NCBI GenBank assembly: GCA_018822665.1
Contig: JAHJJX010000017.1
Location: forward strand, 45,084 to 109,083
Direction: 5' to 3'
Source: a bacterium
GTDB taxonomy: Bacteria > Campylobacterota > Campylobacteria > Campylobacterales > Sulfurimonadaceae
Length of the DNA: 64,000 nucleotides
The notes under the pieces are model-generated. The model was given only the letters and a program-made list of their open reading frames with translations. It had not been told where the DNA came from and did no database searches. This document shows, piece by piece, positions 35,797-44,468 of the stretch. The first letter of the stretch is position 1. Each line of letters starts with the position of its first letter. The position numbers and the translations under genes are program-made.

Positions 35797-36182
35797 TAGT
35801 GCTTAGTTTTTACCTCTTTTAATTTATCCATAAAATCTTTAGCATTCGCTCCACCGTCTAGTCTGTCGAGTCTTCTTTCAAATTTATTGAGAAAATGAAA
35901 TGTCGGAGTTCCTATATACGTAAGACCTTCGGGTATAAAATCATTGTGAATATCTAAATGAACCCCTATAAAATCTTTATTGAACTCTTCTAAAACTTTT
36001 TTGTCCTCAAAAACTATATCTTCCATATACTCACATGTCGGACAATCTTCACGGCTTAACATCACCATGATAATTTTGTTATTTTTCTTCACCTGCTCTA
36101 CTGCATCATCGTACTTTAGCCACACAATCTCCGCAAAAAGTGAACTCGCCAAAAGACTTATAATTAAAAATATTTTTTTCAT
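35796..36182 (-). CDS. Periplasmic thioredoxin-like protein
   Basis: A signal peptide (MKKIFLIISLLASSLFAEIV) precedes a thioredoxin fold with the redox motif CPTC (about 48-51) in REDCPTCEYM and the conserved cis-proline in GTPTFHFL. At 128 residues it is of the SoxW/thioredoxin_7 type. It is 12 bases downstream of dsbD on the same strand. DsbD passes electrons from the cytoplasm to periplasmic thiol proteins, so this protein is a likely electron acceptor, for example for cytochrome c assembly or sulfur oxidation; the partner is inferred from position. Confidence 0.85.
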   Translation of the reverse strand: MKKIFLIISLLASSLFAEIVWLKYDDAVEQVKKNNKIIMVMLSREDCPTCEYMEDIVFEDKKVLEEFNKDFIGVHLDIHNDFIPEGLTYIGTPTFHFLNKFERRLDRLDGGANAKDFMDKLKEVKTKH

Positions 36183-36194
36183 ACTCTGCTTCTC

Positions 36195-37961
36195 CTATAT
36201 TTTATTTAAATGCGCCAAAAATTCATCCGGCCCGATAAAACCTACTATAGTTTTAGATTTTATCACTTTCGCATTTTTATCAAAAAAGAGTATTGCAGGC
36301 GGACCGAAAACTCCATACTTCTTGCTTAACTCTTTTTGCTCTTTCCCATTTGCCGTAATATCTGCCTGAATTAAAACAAACTCACTCATTTTATTCATAA
36401 CATTATTATCAGAAAAGGTAATCTCCTCAAGCTCTTTGCAAGCGGTACACCAATCAGCGTAAAAATCCAACATGATTTTTTTACCCTTGTTTTTTGAGAG
36501 TATAACATCAAGCTCTTTGAGAGAACTCACCTTTTCAAATTCCACACTTTGAAGCTCTTCTTGAAGGTCGCTCACCATAACTTGCGGCTTCAAAAACTCC
36601 AAGGGTTTCGTCATACTTGTGCCGCCGCCTAAGGTGCCTACAAAAAGAACGGTAGCGTAAATGAAAAGAATCACTGCCAAACTTTTTCTAAAAACGTGAA
36701 TTTCTTTCTCAAAAACACCGAAATAAATAGCCGCTCCTATACCAAGTATAGACCATAAAAGCATAGTGATATAAATATCTATCACACGCCCAAGCATCCA
36801 AACAGCCACACCAAGCATCATAATACCGAAAATATTTGTAACCATAACCATCCAATGTCCCGGTTTAGGCATAAAGCGCCCCGCACTTACACCCACAACA
36901 ATGAGAGGTAAACCCATTCCTATGCTCATCACAAAAAGAGCCATCCCGCCAAGCAAAGCATCTCCCGTCTGACCTATATACACTAAGGCACCCGCAAGCG
37001 GTGCCGCAACACAAGGACCGACGATTAAAGCAGACAAAAACCCCATAATCGCAACGCTGAATACGCCTCTATGCTGTCTTGACTGACTTACTTTTGTCAA
37101 TAAAAACGATGGCGGTTTTAACTCATAAAATCCAAATAAACTCATAGCAAGCGCAACAAAGACCGCCGCAAAAGAGTAGATAACCCAAGGTGTTTGAAGT
37201 GCGGCTTGCAGGTTTGAACCAAAAAGTCCTGCCAAAACACCGGCAATCGTATAAGCAACCGCCATTGCCAAAACATACACAACCGAAAGAAAAAATGCTT
37301 TTTTTGTAGTCAAGCCTTCACCCTGAGAAATAATAACACCGGAAATAATCGGTATCATCGGAAATACGCATGGGGTAAGTGCGAGCAAAAGACCAAAACC
37401 AAAAAATGTCAAAAGAATCAAACCCAGACTTCCTGAACTGATTGTATTGGCAATGGAATCGGTTTGGGAAATTTCCTTTGCATCTTCTTTTTTCATTGAT
37501 TTTGTATCTGAAAAAAGAGCTGTCGCCTTTTGAATGAGGTGCAGTTTTGAAGTATCTATATCAAAACTGTATGTTTTGCTCAAAGGCTCGTAACAAAGAC
37601 CCTGTTCTGAACATCCTTGAAATGACAATTCAAACTCAACTGTTTTTATTCCTGTCGATAAGACAGTATTTTGCAAAGTTATTAAAAAGTCGGGTGATTG
37701 TGTATAAACCATCTCCCCCTCATGCTCGGAACTTTCAGGAGACACAATCTCTGCAATTTTTATTGTGTCCGCATTTTTGAGTTCAAACTTCATCTTATCT
37801 GCATAGACGTAGATATCTTTGGCAATTTGGACACTGGCTTCTATCTGCATAGCGTCATTGAGCTTGGCATGTGGAATAAATGCTTCATCAGGCATCAAAA
37901 ACTTAGGTGGAGCCGCAAACAGTAAAACAGCTCCAAAGAGGAATAAAACAATTTTTTTCAT
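36195..37961 (-). CDS. dsbD: Thiol:disulfide interchange protein DsbD
   Basis: All three DsbD modules are present. After a signal peptide, a periplasmic alpha domain carries the cysteine pair CSEQGLC (about 115-121). Then eight membrane helices include two conserved transport cysteines (LTPCVFPMIPI, VGPCVAAPLAG). A C-terminal thioredoxin domain has YADWCTACKEL. Electrons flow from cytoplasmic thioredoxin through the membrane domain to periplasmic partners. The length of 588 is typical. The first gene of a two-gene unit with the thioredoxin. IPHAK in the alpha domain is encoded by a dispersed 11-mer. Confidence 0.95.
   Translation of the reverse strand: MKKIVLFLFGAVLLFAAPPKFLMPDEAFIPHAKLNDAMQIEASVQIAKDIYVYADKMKFELKNADTIKIAEIVSPESSEHEGEMVYTQSPDFLITLQNTVLSTGIKTVEFELSFQGCSEQGLCYEPLSKTYSFDIDTSKLHLIQKATALFSDTKSMKKEDAKEISQTDSIANTISSGSLGLILLTFFGFGLLLALTPCVFPMIPIISGVIISQGEGLTTKKAFFLSVVYVLAMAVAYTIAGVLAGLFGSNLQAALQTPWVIYSFAAVFVALAMSLFGFYELKPPSFLLTKVSQSRQHRGVFSVAIMGFLSALIVGPCVAAPLAGALVYIGQTGDALLGGMALFVMSIGMGLPLIVVGVSAGRFMPKPGHWMVMVTNIFGIMMLGVAVWMLGRVIDIYITMLLWSILGIGAAIYFGVFEKEIHVFRKSLAVILFIYATVLFVGTLGGGTSMTKPLEFLKPQVMVSDLQEELQSVEFEKVSSLKELDVILSKNKGKKIMLDFYADWCTACKELEEITFSDNNVMNKMSEFVLIQADITANGKEQKELSKKYGVFGPPAILFFDKNAKVIKSKTIVGFIGPDEFLAHLNKI
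37866..37876 (-). repeat. Dispersed 11-mer, exact
   Basis: Within dsbD, encoding Ile-Pro-His-Ala on the coding strand. Confidence 0.85.
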
Positions 37962-38035
37962 TACATTTCCCAGGGAATAATTTAGTCAATTTTGTGATTA
38001 TAATATAATTATATATTAATAGGATAAATTTTATA

Positions 38036-38074
38036 AATTACTCTCTTTTTTAACTATTTAACAAGAGAGTAATT
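38036..38074 (-). terminator. Terminator downstream of the porin gene
   Basis: AATTACTCTC (38036-38045) and GAGAGTAATT (38065-38074) form a 10-bp stem about 60 bases after the porin stop; the sequence following on the minus strand is AT-rich. Confidence 0.6.
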
Positions 38075-38131
38075 TTCTCCGGTGCCGCCTCACATGCGAA
38101 AACTACGGACTTTAATGAAATATAAACAAAA

Positions 38132-39625
38132 TTAGAATAAATAGTTTAATTCAAAACGATATTCGTTGTATGAATCTTGATCGCCGCCGGTTTCATGCTC
38201 TTTTGCACTCGCTAAACCAATACGAATTTTTGCGTTAAGACCCGTAGCAATTTGTTGACGTAAATCAATGTGTAAAATATTGCTGTCGGCTTGAACACCT
38301 GCTGCTTGTTTTGCCTCATCAAAATTTTGCATAGCATAACGGACCATTGCACTGAAGCCTGGAATTATTTTCGCTTTTGAAAAGTCATAAACAACTTCTG
38401 CTGTAGTTGTTTTTGTATTTGCATACCAGTTATACTGCGACATCGCACGCGTATATCCGCCGGTTGGAAAACCTCTCCATGGAGCAACGATATCACCCTC
38501 ATCCGTAACAGCCGAATAAGCAACCAGCACTTTTAAAGGACCTTGCTTAAGAACTAAACGGCCCATAGCAAGGGAAGCATCAAGTGAATATCTATCTTTG
38601 TATCCTAAATTAGAAGTAGGATTTTTATCTCGTCCTAACTCTCCGCTTAAACTTGCTCCGCCGATTGCACCGCCGCCGTTATCCATCTGTTTCATATAAC
38701 GCACACCCGGTGTCAGAGTAAAGCCCGAAGATAAACCAATCTGATAGTTTATTTCACCTGTAATAGAAGAGATAACATCCGGAACCGAACCGTACGTTAC
38801 GTTCACTTTAAGATTCTCTATGGACTTATTGCTTACATCCGCAATAATAAGTTTATGCTCCGTATCTTTGCCTGCTGCGCTAAAGTTGGCATAGCTCAAA
38901 CCTTTATGAACAGCAGAATCGTCATTATTGTTCCAGCTGTCTCCGGATGCATCTTTAAATGTTAAAACATCATGAAATGAAGTATGGTCACGAAGTTTTT
39001 GAGCATAAAAGTAAGCACCACGGATTGTAGTTTTTGGAAGCTCTTTCATTTCAACACTATAACCCTCAAAAGTATTTGGAATCATTTTTGTGTCATTTGA
39101 TTTTGTTAAAAAACTCTCAAATATTTGGCGACCTGCTTTAAAAGTAGTTTTTAAAACATCATATTGAACATAGGCCTGTGCAAGAACTGCCATGTACCAG
39201 TCACCGTTTGTTTTTACATTATAACGGCTAAAAGTATCTTTACCGGCTTTTACATCACCGATATCTGCATTCGCAGCACGAAGTCCTGCAAACGGGCTGT
39301 CGGAATAATAAAGACCGGCAGTAGCGCTCAAGCCGGATAAGGGTGCCGTTTTATATATCATGCTACCGCCAAGACCAAAGGCTTTATTGTCATTATTATA
39401 ATTATCGTCTTTCCAATCCCATTTAAAGGCATTCATTCTCAAGCGGCCATAAAAAATACCGTTTGCAAAAGCATCTGTTAAATTTTCAGCGCCACTCGGA
39501 AGTACATTATAAACTTCCGTCATATTATTTTTAAGCTCGCGCTTTGGTTTTGTAACTTCTGCATTGGCTGAAACACAAAATGTGCATACCATTGCGGCTA
39601 CTGCACTTATTTTTAGTAATTTCAT
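38132..39625 (-). CDS. OprD-family outer membrane porin
   Basis: A signal peptide (MKLLKISAVAAMVCTFCVSANA) precedes about 475 residues of alternating amphipathic strands ending in NYLF, with the terminal aromatic residue needed for BAM assembly. Segments such as FYGRLRMNAFKWDW near the start and AGRQIFESFLTKSNDTKMIPNTFEG match the OprD-like porins common in Campylobacterota. These form substrate-specific channels for small molecules such as amino acids, peptides or organic acids; the substrate here is not predictable. A strong GGAGG ribosome site suggests high expression. The gene is monocistronic, with its own terminator. Confidence 0.88.
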   Translation of the reverse strand: MKLLKISAVAAMVCTFCVSANAEVTKPKRELKNNMTEVYNVLPSGAENLTDAFANGIFYGRLRMNAFKWDWKDDNYNNDNKAFGLGGSMIYKTAPLSGLSATAGLYYSDSPFAGLRAANADIGDVKAGKDTFSRYNVKTNGDWYMAVLAQAYVQYDVLKTTFKAGRQIFESFLTKSNDTKMIPNTFEGYSVEMKELPKTTIRGAYFYAQKLRDHTSFHDVLTFKDASGDSWNNNDDSAVHKGLSYANFSAAGKDTEHKLIIADVSNKSIENLKVNVTYGSVPDVISSITGEINYQIGLSSGFTLTPGVRYMKQMDNGGGAIGGASLSGELGRDKNPTSNLGYKDRYSLDASLAMGRLVLKQGPLKVLVAYSAVTDEGDIVAPWRGFPTGGYTRAMSQYNWYANTKTTTAEVVYDFSKAKIIPGFSAMVRYAMQNFDEAKQAAGVQADSNILHIDLRQQIATGLNAKIRIGLASAKEHETGGDQDSYNEYRFELNYLF

Positions 39626-39649
39626 TTTATTTCCCTCCTATAATTCAAA

Positions 39650-39787
39650 TTAAAGTTGTGCAATAACATCATTTCTCATATCTACAACTTTTTTGCTTTT
39701 GATGTAATTTGTTTGTTTTTGTTCTTTAATTTCATATTTGAAATAAAAAAAGACAACTAAAACAAGAAGAATAATAAAAATGAACAT
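39650..39787 (-). CDS. 45-residue single-pass membrane peptide
   Basis: This short frame begins MFIFIILLVLVVFFYFKYEI and continues as a Lys-rich cytoplasmic-type tail ending in DVIAQL. The first 16 residues are strongly hydrophobic, so a membrane segment is likely. A TTG five codons upstream would add MVRLK, giving positively charged residues before the helix. The ribosome site is weak for both. It occupies most of an otherwise empty 297-base gap upstream of the porin on the same strand. Evidence is composition only: hydrophobic helix, charged tail, no competing frame. I do not recognise a family. Confidence 0.5.
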   Translation of the reverse strand: MFIFIILLVLVVFFYFKYEIKEQKQTNYIKSKKVVDMRNDVIAQL

Positions 39788-39922
39788 CTTTAAGCGAACC
39801 AATATAAAATAATTTTTATCTATTGTAACAAAATTTTTAAATTATTTCCAATCCCATTTGGCCGCTCCGCTTGAAGATGTGCTTGAACTAAAAGAGTATA
39901 ATACTTTGAAAAACACACATGC

Positions 39923-41242
39923 CTAACTTGCACCTTCACGAAAGAAGACAGTTTTTATGGTTTTTAAAAAGATAACAAAGTCTAACCATAAATTCCAATT
40001 TCTTGTATAGTAGACATCCATATCCACTCTTGAATGAAAATCTACATCACTTCTACCACTCACCTGCCAAAGTCCTGATATACCAGGCTTTACGGCCAAT
40101 ACCATATCTATCTTAGAACCTATTTTCTTTTTTTCATTAAGCATATAAGGTCTAGGTCCTATCAAAGACATTTCCCCCTTAAACACATTGATGATTTGAG
40201 GAAGTTCATCTAACGAGGTGCGGCGCATGAAATTACCCACTTTTGTTATACGTGGATCGTTTGCATATTTATGGTACACATTATAATTCTCAACTTCTTG
40301 AGGATGCTCTTGCAAGTACGCTGTAAGAACTTCATCTCCATCTTCACGCATAGAACGAAATTTATAACATACAAAAATTTTTCCATTTTTTCCCATGCGG
40401 TCTTGTCTGAAAAGAATGCTCCCCTTTGGCTCTTCTTTTCTCATTAGAAAAATGATTATCCCAAAAACAGGTATAAGTAACGGTACCAAGAAAAGAGACA
40501 AAAACATCTCTGCCGTCTGCTTAAGCAATATATTTCGTTTGCTTAAAAGTGCATTTTCTAAAACAATCATGTTGACCCGAGAATTAAATATCTCAATGAT
40601 ACCTGCATTAGCATAGTTAAAACTGTTTAAAAGAGGTATAAAAATTATCTCTTTTTTCGCATGCATAAAACTGTTAAGTTTTTCTTCTATTTGCACCTTT
40701 GTACTTCCGACCGTATCCATGAAAACAACATCAGAATTTTTCTGCGAACTTTTTACATACCCCAAATATTTATTGCCAAATATTTCATTCACAATGTCAG
40801 AGTTTCCAGAGATGACGGTTGCTTTTTTTGCCCAAAGACCAAATACCGAAAACCTCTTTTTAAGAATAAATTTAAAAATAGGCAAGATAAAAGCCATGAT
40901 ACAAAAAGATATCAATACTACAAATGCAGAATAGTTATCTATAGTATTGCTCAGTGCCAAAACAGATAAAACCATAAACAAAGAAAGAACCAAAGACTTA
41001 ATAATCAAATACGTCTCTTCCCAAAAATCATGACGATACTTATAAATACTCAGACCAAATAAACTAGTAATGACGAGAACATAGACAATGAGCTTGTCTG
41101 TATATTTCACTAAATCTCCCACGGGAGTATATTCAAAAGATACACCGAAATACATAACCATATAATAACTAATCACAATACTTACGTAGATAGCAATAAT
41201 GTCAAAACCTACCAAAACCAAGCGGGATAAATTATTTTTCAT
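39923..41242 (-). CDS. Undecaprenyl-phosphate sugar-1-phosphate transferase (WbaP type)
   Basis: This initiating enzyme loads the first sugar-1-phosphate, commonly galactose, glucose or an N-acetylated amino sugar, onto undecaprenyl phosphate for surface polysaccharide assembly. Four N-terminal membrane helices and a CoA-binding-like Rossmann domain (residues 1-240) are followed by a re-entrant helix and the catalytic domain: VCYKFRSMREDGDE, RRTSLDELPQIINVF, MSLIGPRPYM and KPGISGLWQVSGRSD. The C-terminal half is well conserved. It is the last gene of the leftward polysaccharide cluster, with AAGGGA before the ATG. Which sugar it transfers is not evident. Confidence 0.92.
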   Translation of the reverse strand: MKNNLSRLVLVGFDIIAIYVSIVISYYMVMYFGVSFEYTPVGDLVKYTDKLIVYVLVITSLFGLSIYKYRHDFWEETYLIIKSLVLSLFMVLSVLALSNTIDNYSAFVVLISFCIMAFILPIFKFILKKRFSVFGLWAKKATVISGNSDIVNEIFGNKYLGYVKSSQKNSDVVFMDTVGSTKVQIEEKLNSFMHAKKEIIFIPLLNSFNYANAGIIEIFNSRVNMIVLENALLSKRNILLKQTAEMFLSLFLVPLLIPVFGIIIFLMRKEEPKGSILFRQDRMGKNGKIFVCYKFRSMREDGDEVLTAYLQEHPQEVENYNVYHKYANDPRITKVGNFMRRTSLDELPQIINVFKGEMSLIGPRPYMLNEKKKIGSKIDMVLAVKPGISGLWQVSGRSDVDFHSRVDMDVYYTRNWNLWLDFVIFLKTIKTVFFREGAS

Positions 41243-41287
41243 TGGATTCCCTTAAAAGTCTTTTTGACATTCTACTACCAAAGGACA

Positions 41288-42661
41288 TTAATCTCGTTTA
41301 AAGTCATCCTCAATTCTTACTATATCATCTTCGCCTGTGTATTCACCGACTTGCGCTTCGATGAGAACTACAGGTATCTTGCCTTCGTTTGACAAACGGT
41401 GAAGTTCACCCATCTTGATATATGTACTCTCATTTGGGCGTACGAGTCTTGTTTCATCTCCTACGGTGACCGTTGCCGTTCCGCTCACAACAATCCAGTG
41501 TTCATTCCTGTGGAAATGTTTTTGCAGGCTCAGCCTTTTACCCGGTTTGACTTCTATCCGTTTTATCTTATAGCCCGGGCTATCTTCTAGGATGGTATAC
41601 GTGCCCCAAGGTCTATGCCCCGTAAGATGGATGTTATGAAGTTCTGTAGTCTTTCTTACTTCTTTTACTATCTCTTTTACTTTTTGCGAGGAACCTTTTT
41701 TACTTATAAGCAGAGCATCGCCTGTATCTACGATTATGAGGTCTTCTATATCTACCGTAGCTATCTTTCTTTGTTTACCGTAAACAAGGTTGTTTTTAGA
41801 GTCTATGGAGATATGATTTTCATTTACTGTGTTGCCGTTTTCATCTTTAGCCAACTCTTCATAAAGCGCGTCAAAGCTACCCAAATCCGACCAGTTGATA
41901 TCTGAGGCTATCACTTTTACTTTGTCTGATTTTTCCATCACGGCATAGTCTATACTGTCTTCCGGGATCTTCATCATCTCTTCATGTCGTATACGAAATA
42001 TATTTTCTTTATCTGCATTTTCAAAAGCATTTGCACATGCCGCATAAATCTCAGGTGAATACTTCTGAAGCTCATCCAAAAATACTCCGGCTTTAAAACA
42101 AAACATCCCACTGTTCCAGTAGTAATTGCCCGCTTCAAGATAAGAAGTAGCTGTTTGTAAATTCGGTTTTTCATGAAAAGCTTTTACATCCAATCCGTCG
42201 GCTTCTATGTATCCAAATCCTGTTTCAGCAAATGATGGTGTGATTCCAAAGGTCACAAGACAATCTTGCTCAGCCAACTCTTTTGCCTGAGCCAATACCT
42301 TTGCATATTCTACTTCATTTTTTACGAGATGGTCACTCGGTGTCACTAAAACTATCTCATCACTTCCACATGCCATACAAGCCAGAGCAATAGCCGGAGC
42401 CGTGTTTCTTCCGACTGGTTCTAGTAAATATTTACTATTGACCTGTGCTTGCTTTAACTCGTCCATCTGATCCAGCGCCAAAAAGTACTGCTCAGCATTA
42501 GAAACGATAAACTGACTTTCACATACTTTAGAATTTCTCTCGACTGTGAGCTGAAACAGTGATTTCTCATCAAACAGCTTTACAAACTGTTTTGGCATAA
42601 GCGTCCTGCTTATCGGCCAGAGTCTTGTTCCGTTTCCGCCGCATAAAATTATATTTGTCAT
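41288..42661 (-). CDS. manC: Mannose-1-phosphate guanylyltransferase / mannose-6-phosphate isomerase
   Basis: The bifunctional protein makes GDP-mannose. The N-terminal nucleotidyltransferase begins ILCGGNGTRLWPISRTLMPKQF, and FHEKPNLQTA and YYWNSGMFCF follow. The C-terminal cupin isomerase domain has QKHFHRNEHWIVVSGTATV with the metal-binding His and Glu residues. At 457 residues it is the standard fused form. GDP-mannose is the precursor for Gmd and Fcl upstream in the same cluster, and Gmm (Nudix) can hydrolyse it. Two dispersed 11-mer copies (one exact) suggest this gene is long resident, unlike the genes to its right. Confidence 0.95.
   Translation of the reverse strand: MTNIILCGGNGTRLWPISRTLMPKQFVKLFDEKSLFQLTVERNSKVCESQFIVSNAEQYFLALDQMDELKQAQVNSKYLLEPVGRNTAPAIALACMACGSDEIVLVTPSDHLVKNEVEYAKVLAQAKELAEQDCLVTFGITPSFAETGFGYIEADGLDVKAFHEKPNLQTATSYLEAGNYYWNSGMFCFKAGVFLDELQKYSPEIYAACANAFENADKENIFRIRHEEMMKIPEDSIDYAVMEKSDKVKVIASDINWSDLGSFDALYEELAKDENGNTVNENHISIDSKNNLVYGKQRKIATVDIEDLIIVDTGDALLISKKGSSQKVKEIVKEVRKTTELHNIHLTGHRPWGTYTILEDSPGYKIKRIEVKPGKRLSLQKHFHRNEHWIVVSGTATVTVGDETRLVRPNESTYIKMGELHRLSNEGKIPVVLIEAQVGEYTGEDDIVRIEDDFKRD
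42031..42041 (+). repeat. Dispersed 11-mer, 1 mismatch (TTGCACATGCC)
   Basis: Within manC; the third base is G instead of C and a G follows. It encodes Ala-Cys-Ala on the coding strand. Confidence 0.55.
42364..42374 (+). repeat. Dispersed 11-mer TTCCACATGCC, exact, rightmost exact copy
   Basis: Within manC, encoding Ala-Cys-Gly on the coding strand. No exact copy occurs in the next 21 kb. Confidence 0.85.
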
Positions 42662-42677
42662 TTTTGCTCTCCAATAT

Positions 42678-43256
42678 TTATTTTTGATTCACTGTTTTAT
42701 ATTTTTGATTTTTACTTCTTGGCTTATTAGGTATTGTGTAACTAATAAATCCAACTTCCAAAAGGTGTTTAATTGCATTTTTTATACTTCCGGATAAAAT
42801 CTTTAAGCCTAATTGTTCAACCAATTCTTTTGAAGATAGATTTTTATGCTTTAAAAGAATGAGGATTCTCTTTTCTGTTTCATTTAACTCAACTTGGGCT
42901 TCAACTTGGGCTTTATAAAAAACGGATGCTATTGTCGGATTAAATGGTTTTGATTGATGCGGTTTATCGAATCTTTCTATTGGAACTTCTTCACTTAAAG
43001 TTGCACCGTTATACATCACTAGCTTCTCATCATAAACTTTGATTTGTAAGTTTACGGTATTTGAATAGTCTCTGTGTATCAAAGCATTTATTACTGCTTC
43101 TTTTAGATTTTGCACTTTACGGACAGAACCATCATCACAAATGCCAATATAAAAATCACCACCTTCACTATTTGAAAATGCACAAATCGTTTTAAGATAT
43201 TCATCTTTCCAGATTTGCTTAAATTCTACGGTTTGTGATTCTTTTAATTGTATCAT
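42678..43256 (-). pseudogene. Internally deleted AlbA_2 / HATPase_c_4 regulator
   Basis: Full-length members of this Schlafen-like regulator family are usually 400-500 residues. Here the N-terminal AlbA_2 start (ESQTVEFKQIWKDEYLKTIC...EGGDFYIGICDDGS) jumps at about residue 48 straight to the ATPase-like motif EAVINALIHRDYSN. The intervening 200 or so residues are absent, but the frame is kept and the C-terminal winged helix (LSSKELVEQLGLKILSGSI) is intact. It overlaps the gmm stop by 4 bases. The deletion removes part of the DNA-binding fold, so function is doubtful; it is translated as far as the sequence shows. Confidence 0.75.
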
Positions 43257-43705
43257 CTAAAATAATCCTTCGTATATTTATGCACATTATCATTTTTTAA
43301 AAGCTCATCAATGCCAAACCATTTATATTCACTATGCTGTTCACCCTTATTATAAGGAGAAAGAACGAAGCAATCTACTTGTATCTTATGTGCTAAAACT
43401 ATGTAATGAGTACTGAACTTGTCATTAAATACATTTTTGTCATAAAAGTGTTCATATATTTTGTCAAATAGCGCATCAGATCTTTCCATATCTATATCGA
43501 GTTCTTCTTTTAGAATCCTGGCAAATGCATCATCCAAAGATTCATCTTTAAAAATTCTACCACCTGGGACAAACCAAAATCCACATGCCGGCTCATTTAC
43601 TCTTTTGCCTAAAAGAACTTTGCCCTCACTATTATAAACCAGCAAATCAATAGAAATCAATGGCGTGTTTTTAACAACTTCACTAAAAAAAGTTTTACTT
43701 AGCAT
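43253..43705 (-). CDS. gmm: GDP-mannose mannosyl hydrolase (Nudix)
   Basis: Gmm hydrolyses GDP-mannose or GDP-glucose to GDP plus sugar and is found in GDP-sugar polysaccharide clusters. The protein is 150 residues with the GDPMH-type start LISIDLLVYNSEGKVLLGKRVNEPA and FWFVPGGRIFKDESLDDAFARI, a Nudix box in which the usual upstream Glu is changed, as in this subfamily. SEYKWFGIDELL is also typical. The neighbours manC, gmd and fcl fit. One near copy of the dispersed 11-mer, the rightmost of all, lies in this gene. Confidence 0.9.
   Translation of the reverse strand: MLSKTFFSEVVKNTPLISIDLLVYNSEGKVLLGKRVNEPACGFWFVPGGRIFKDESLDDAFARILKEELDIDMERSDALFDKIYEHFYDKNVFNDKFSTHYIVLAHKIQVDCFVLSPYNKGEQHSEYKWFGIDELLKNDNVHKYTKDYFR
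43580..43590 (+). repeat. Dispersed 11-mer family, TCCACATGCCG core
   Basis: Within gmm, preceded by A instead of T and followed by G. It encodes Ala-Cys-Gly-Phe on the coding strand and is the rightmost member of the family in the window. Confidence 0.6.
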
Positions 43706-43708
43706 TGA

Positions 43709-44458
43709 TCACTTCTTGAACTTCTGTGATATAAATTGTTTTATAAATAATATAATAAATAATGAGTTTGTATATAAATATCTTTTCCATAACCTTTTTG
43801 GATCTTGTACCAGCCGAAACACCCATTCCAAAGAATAATCTTGCATCCATTTTGGTGCTCTGCCTTTTACATCAGCATAGACTTCAAGTGCGCCGCCTAG
43901 ACCTATCATGCAACTATTTATTTTTCCTTTATGCTCAGCCATCCACTTTTCTTGTTTTGGACATCCTAGTGCTACAAAAACAAAATCAGGATTAAAACTA
44001 TTGATTTTTTCGATAATTTTTACTTTTTCACTAGTATCTAATGCTCTAAAAGGTGGAGAGTAACTAGCTATACTTAAATCAGGAAATTCATTTTTAGCTT
44101 TATCTGTAATTTTCTTCAAAATTTCATCAGTAGAACCATATAAATAAATAGATTTTCCAAATCTTTCACATTCTTGCATTAAATCTGGCATTAAATCCAT
44201 GCCTGCAACTCTATCTTGTTTAATATTATAAAGAAAATTCATAGCTTTTGCTAACGGCATTCCGTCAGGCGTCGCTATATCTGCATTATTTACAATATCA
44301 CAAAAACTCTCATCATTGTAAGATTCTATTGTCATATGAACATTTGAAACACATACGTATGATGATACTTTAATAAGTGCTAAGTTTAATATATTCGACA
44401 AAAACTCATCATATGTTCCCTTAGATATTAAAATATCAACAACTTTTTTTTTATTCAT
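43709..44458 (-). CDS. WecG/TagA/CpsF-family glycosyltransferase
   Basis: Members transfer N-acetylmannosamine(uronate) or similar sugars to lipid-linked intermediates in polysaccharide assembly. Diagnostic parts are TPDGMPLAKAM, RVAGMDLMPDLMQ, IYLYGS, FVALGCPKQEKWMAEHKG and GLGGALEVYADVKGRAPKWMQ, close to the family's standard order. I chose MNKKKVVDI (44458) as start because it has AAGG upstream, whereas the longer form begins inside the preceding gene. The acceptor is likely an undecaprenyl-linked sugar made after WbaP acts. Confidence 0.92.
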   Translation of the reverse strand: MNKKKVVDILISKGTYDEFLSNILNLALIKVSSYVCVSNVHMTIESYNDESFCDIVNNADIATPDGMPLAKAMNFLYNIKQDRVAGMDLMPDLMQECERFGKSIYLYGSTDEILKKITDKAKNEFPDLSIASYSPPFRALDTSEKVKIIEKINSFNPDFVFVALGCPKQEKWMAEHKGKINSCMIGLGGALEVYADVKGRAPKWMQDYSLEWVFRLVQDPKRLWKRYLYTNSLFIILFIKQFISQKFKK

Positions 44459-44468
44459 ATTCAAACCT

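Noticed and set aside
9506..42374. Reading the 11-mer as a Chi, KOPS or single regulator site
   Set aside because: Strand use is balanced (9 and 8 exact copies) and copies lie inside many unrelated genes, unlike orientation-biased or promoter-bound sites. A regulator is not formally excluded.
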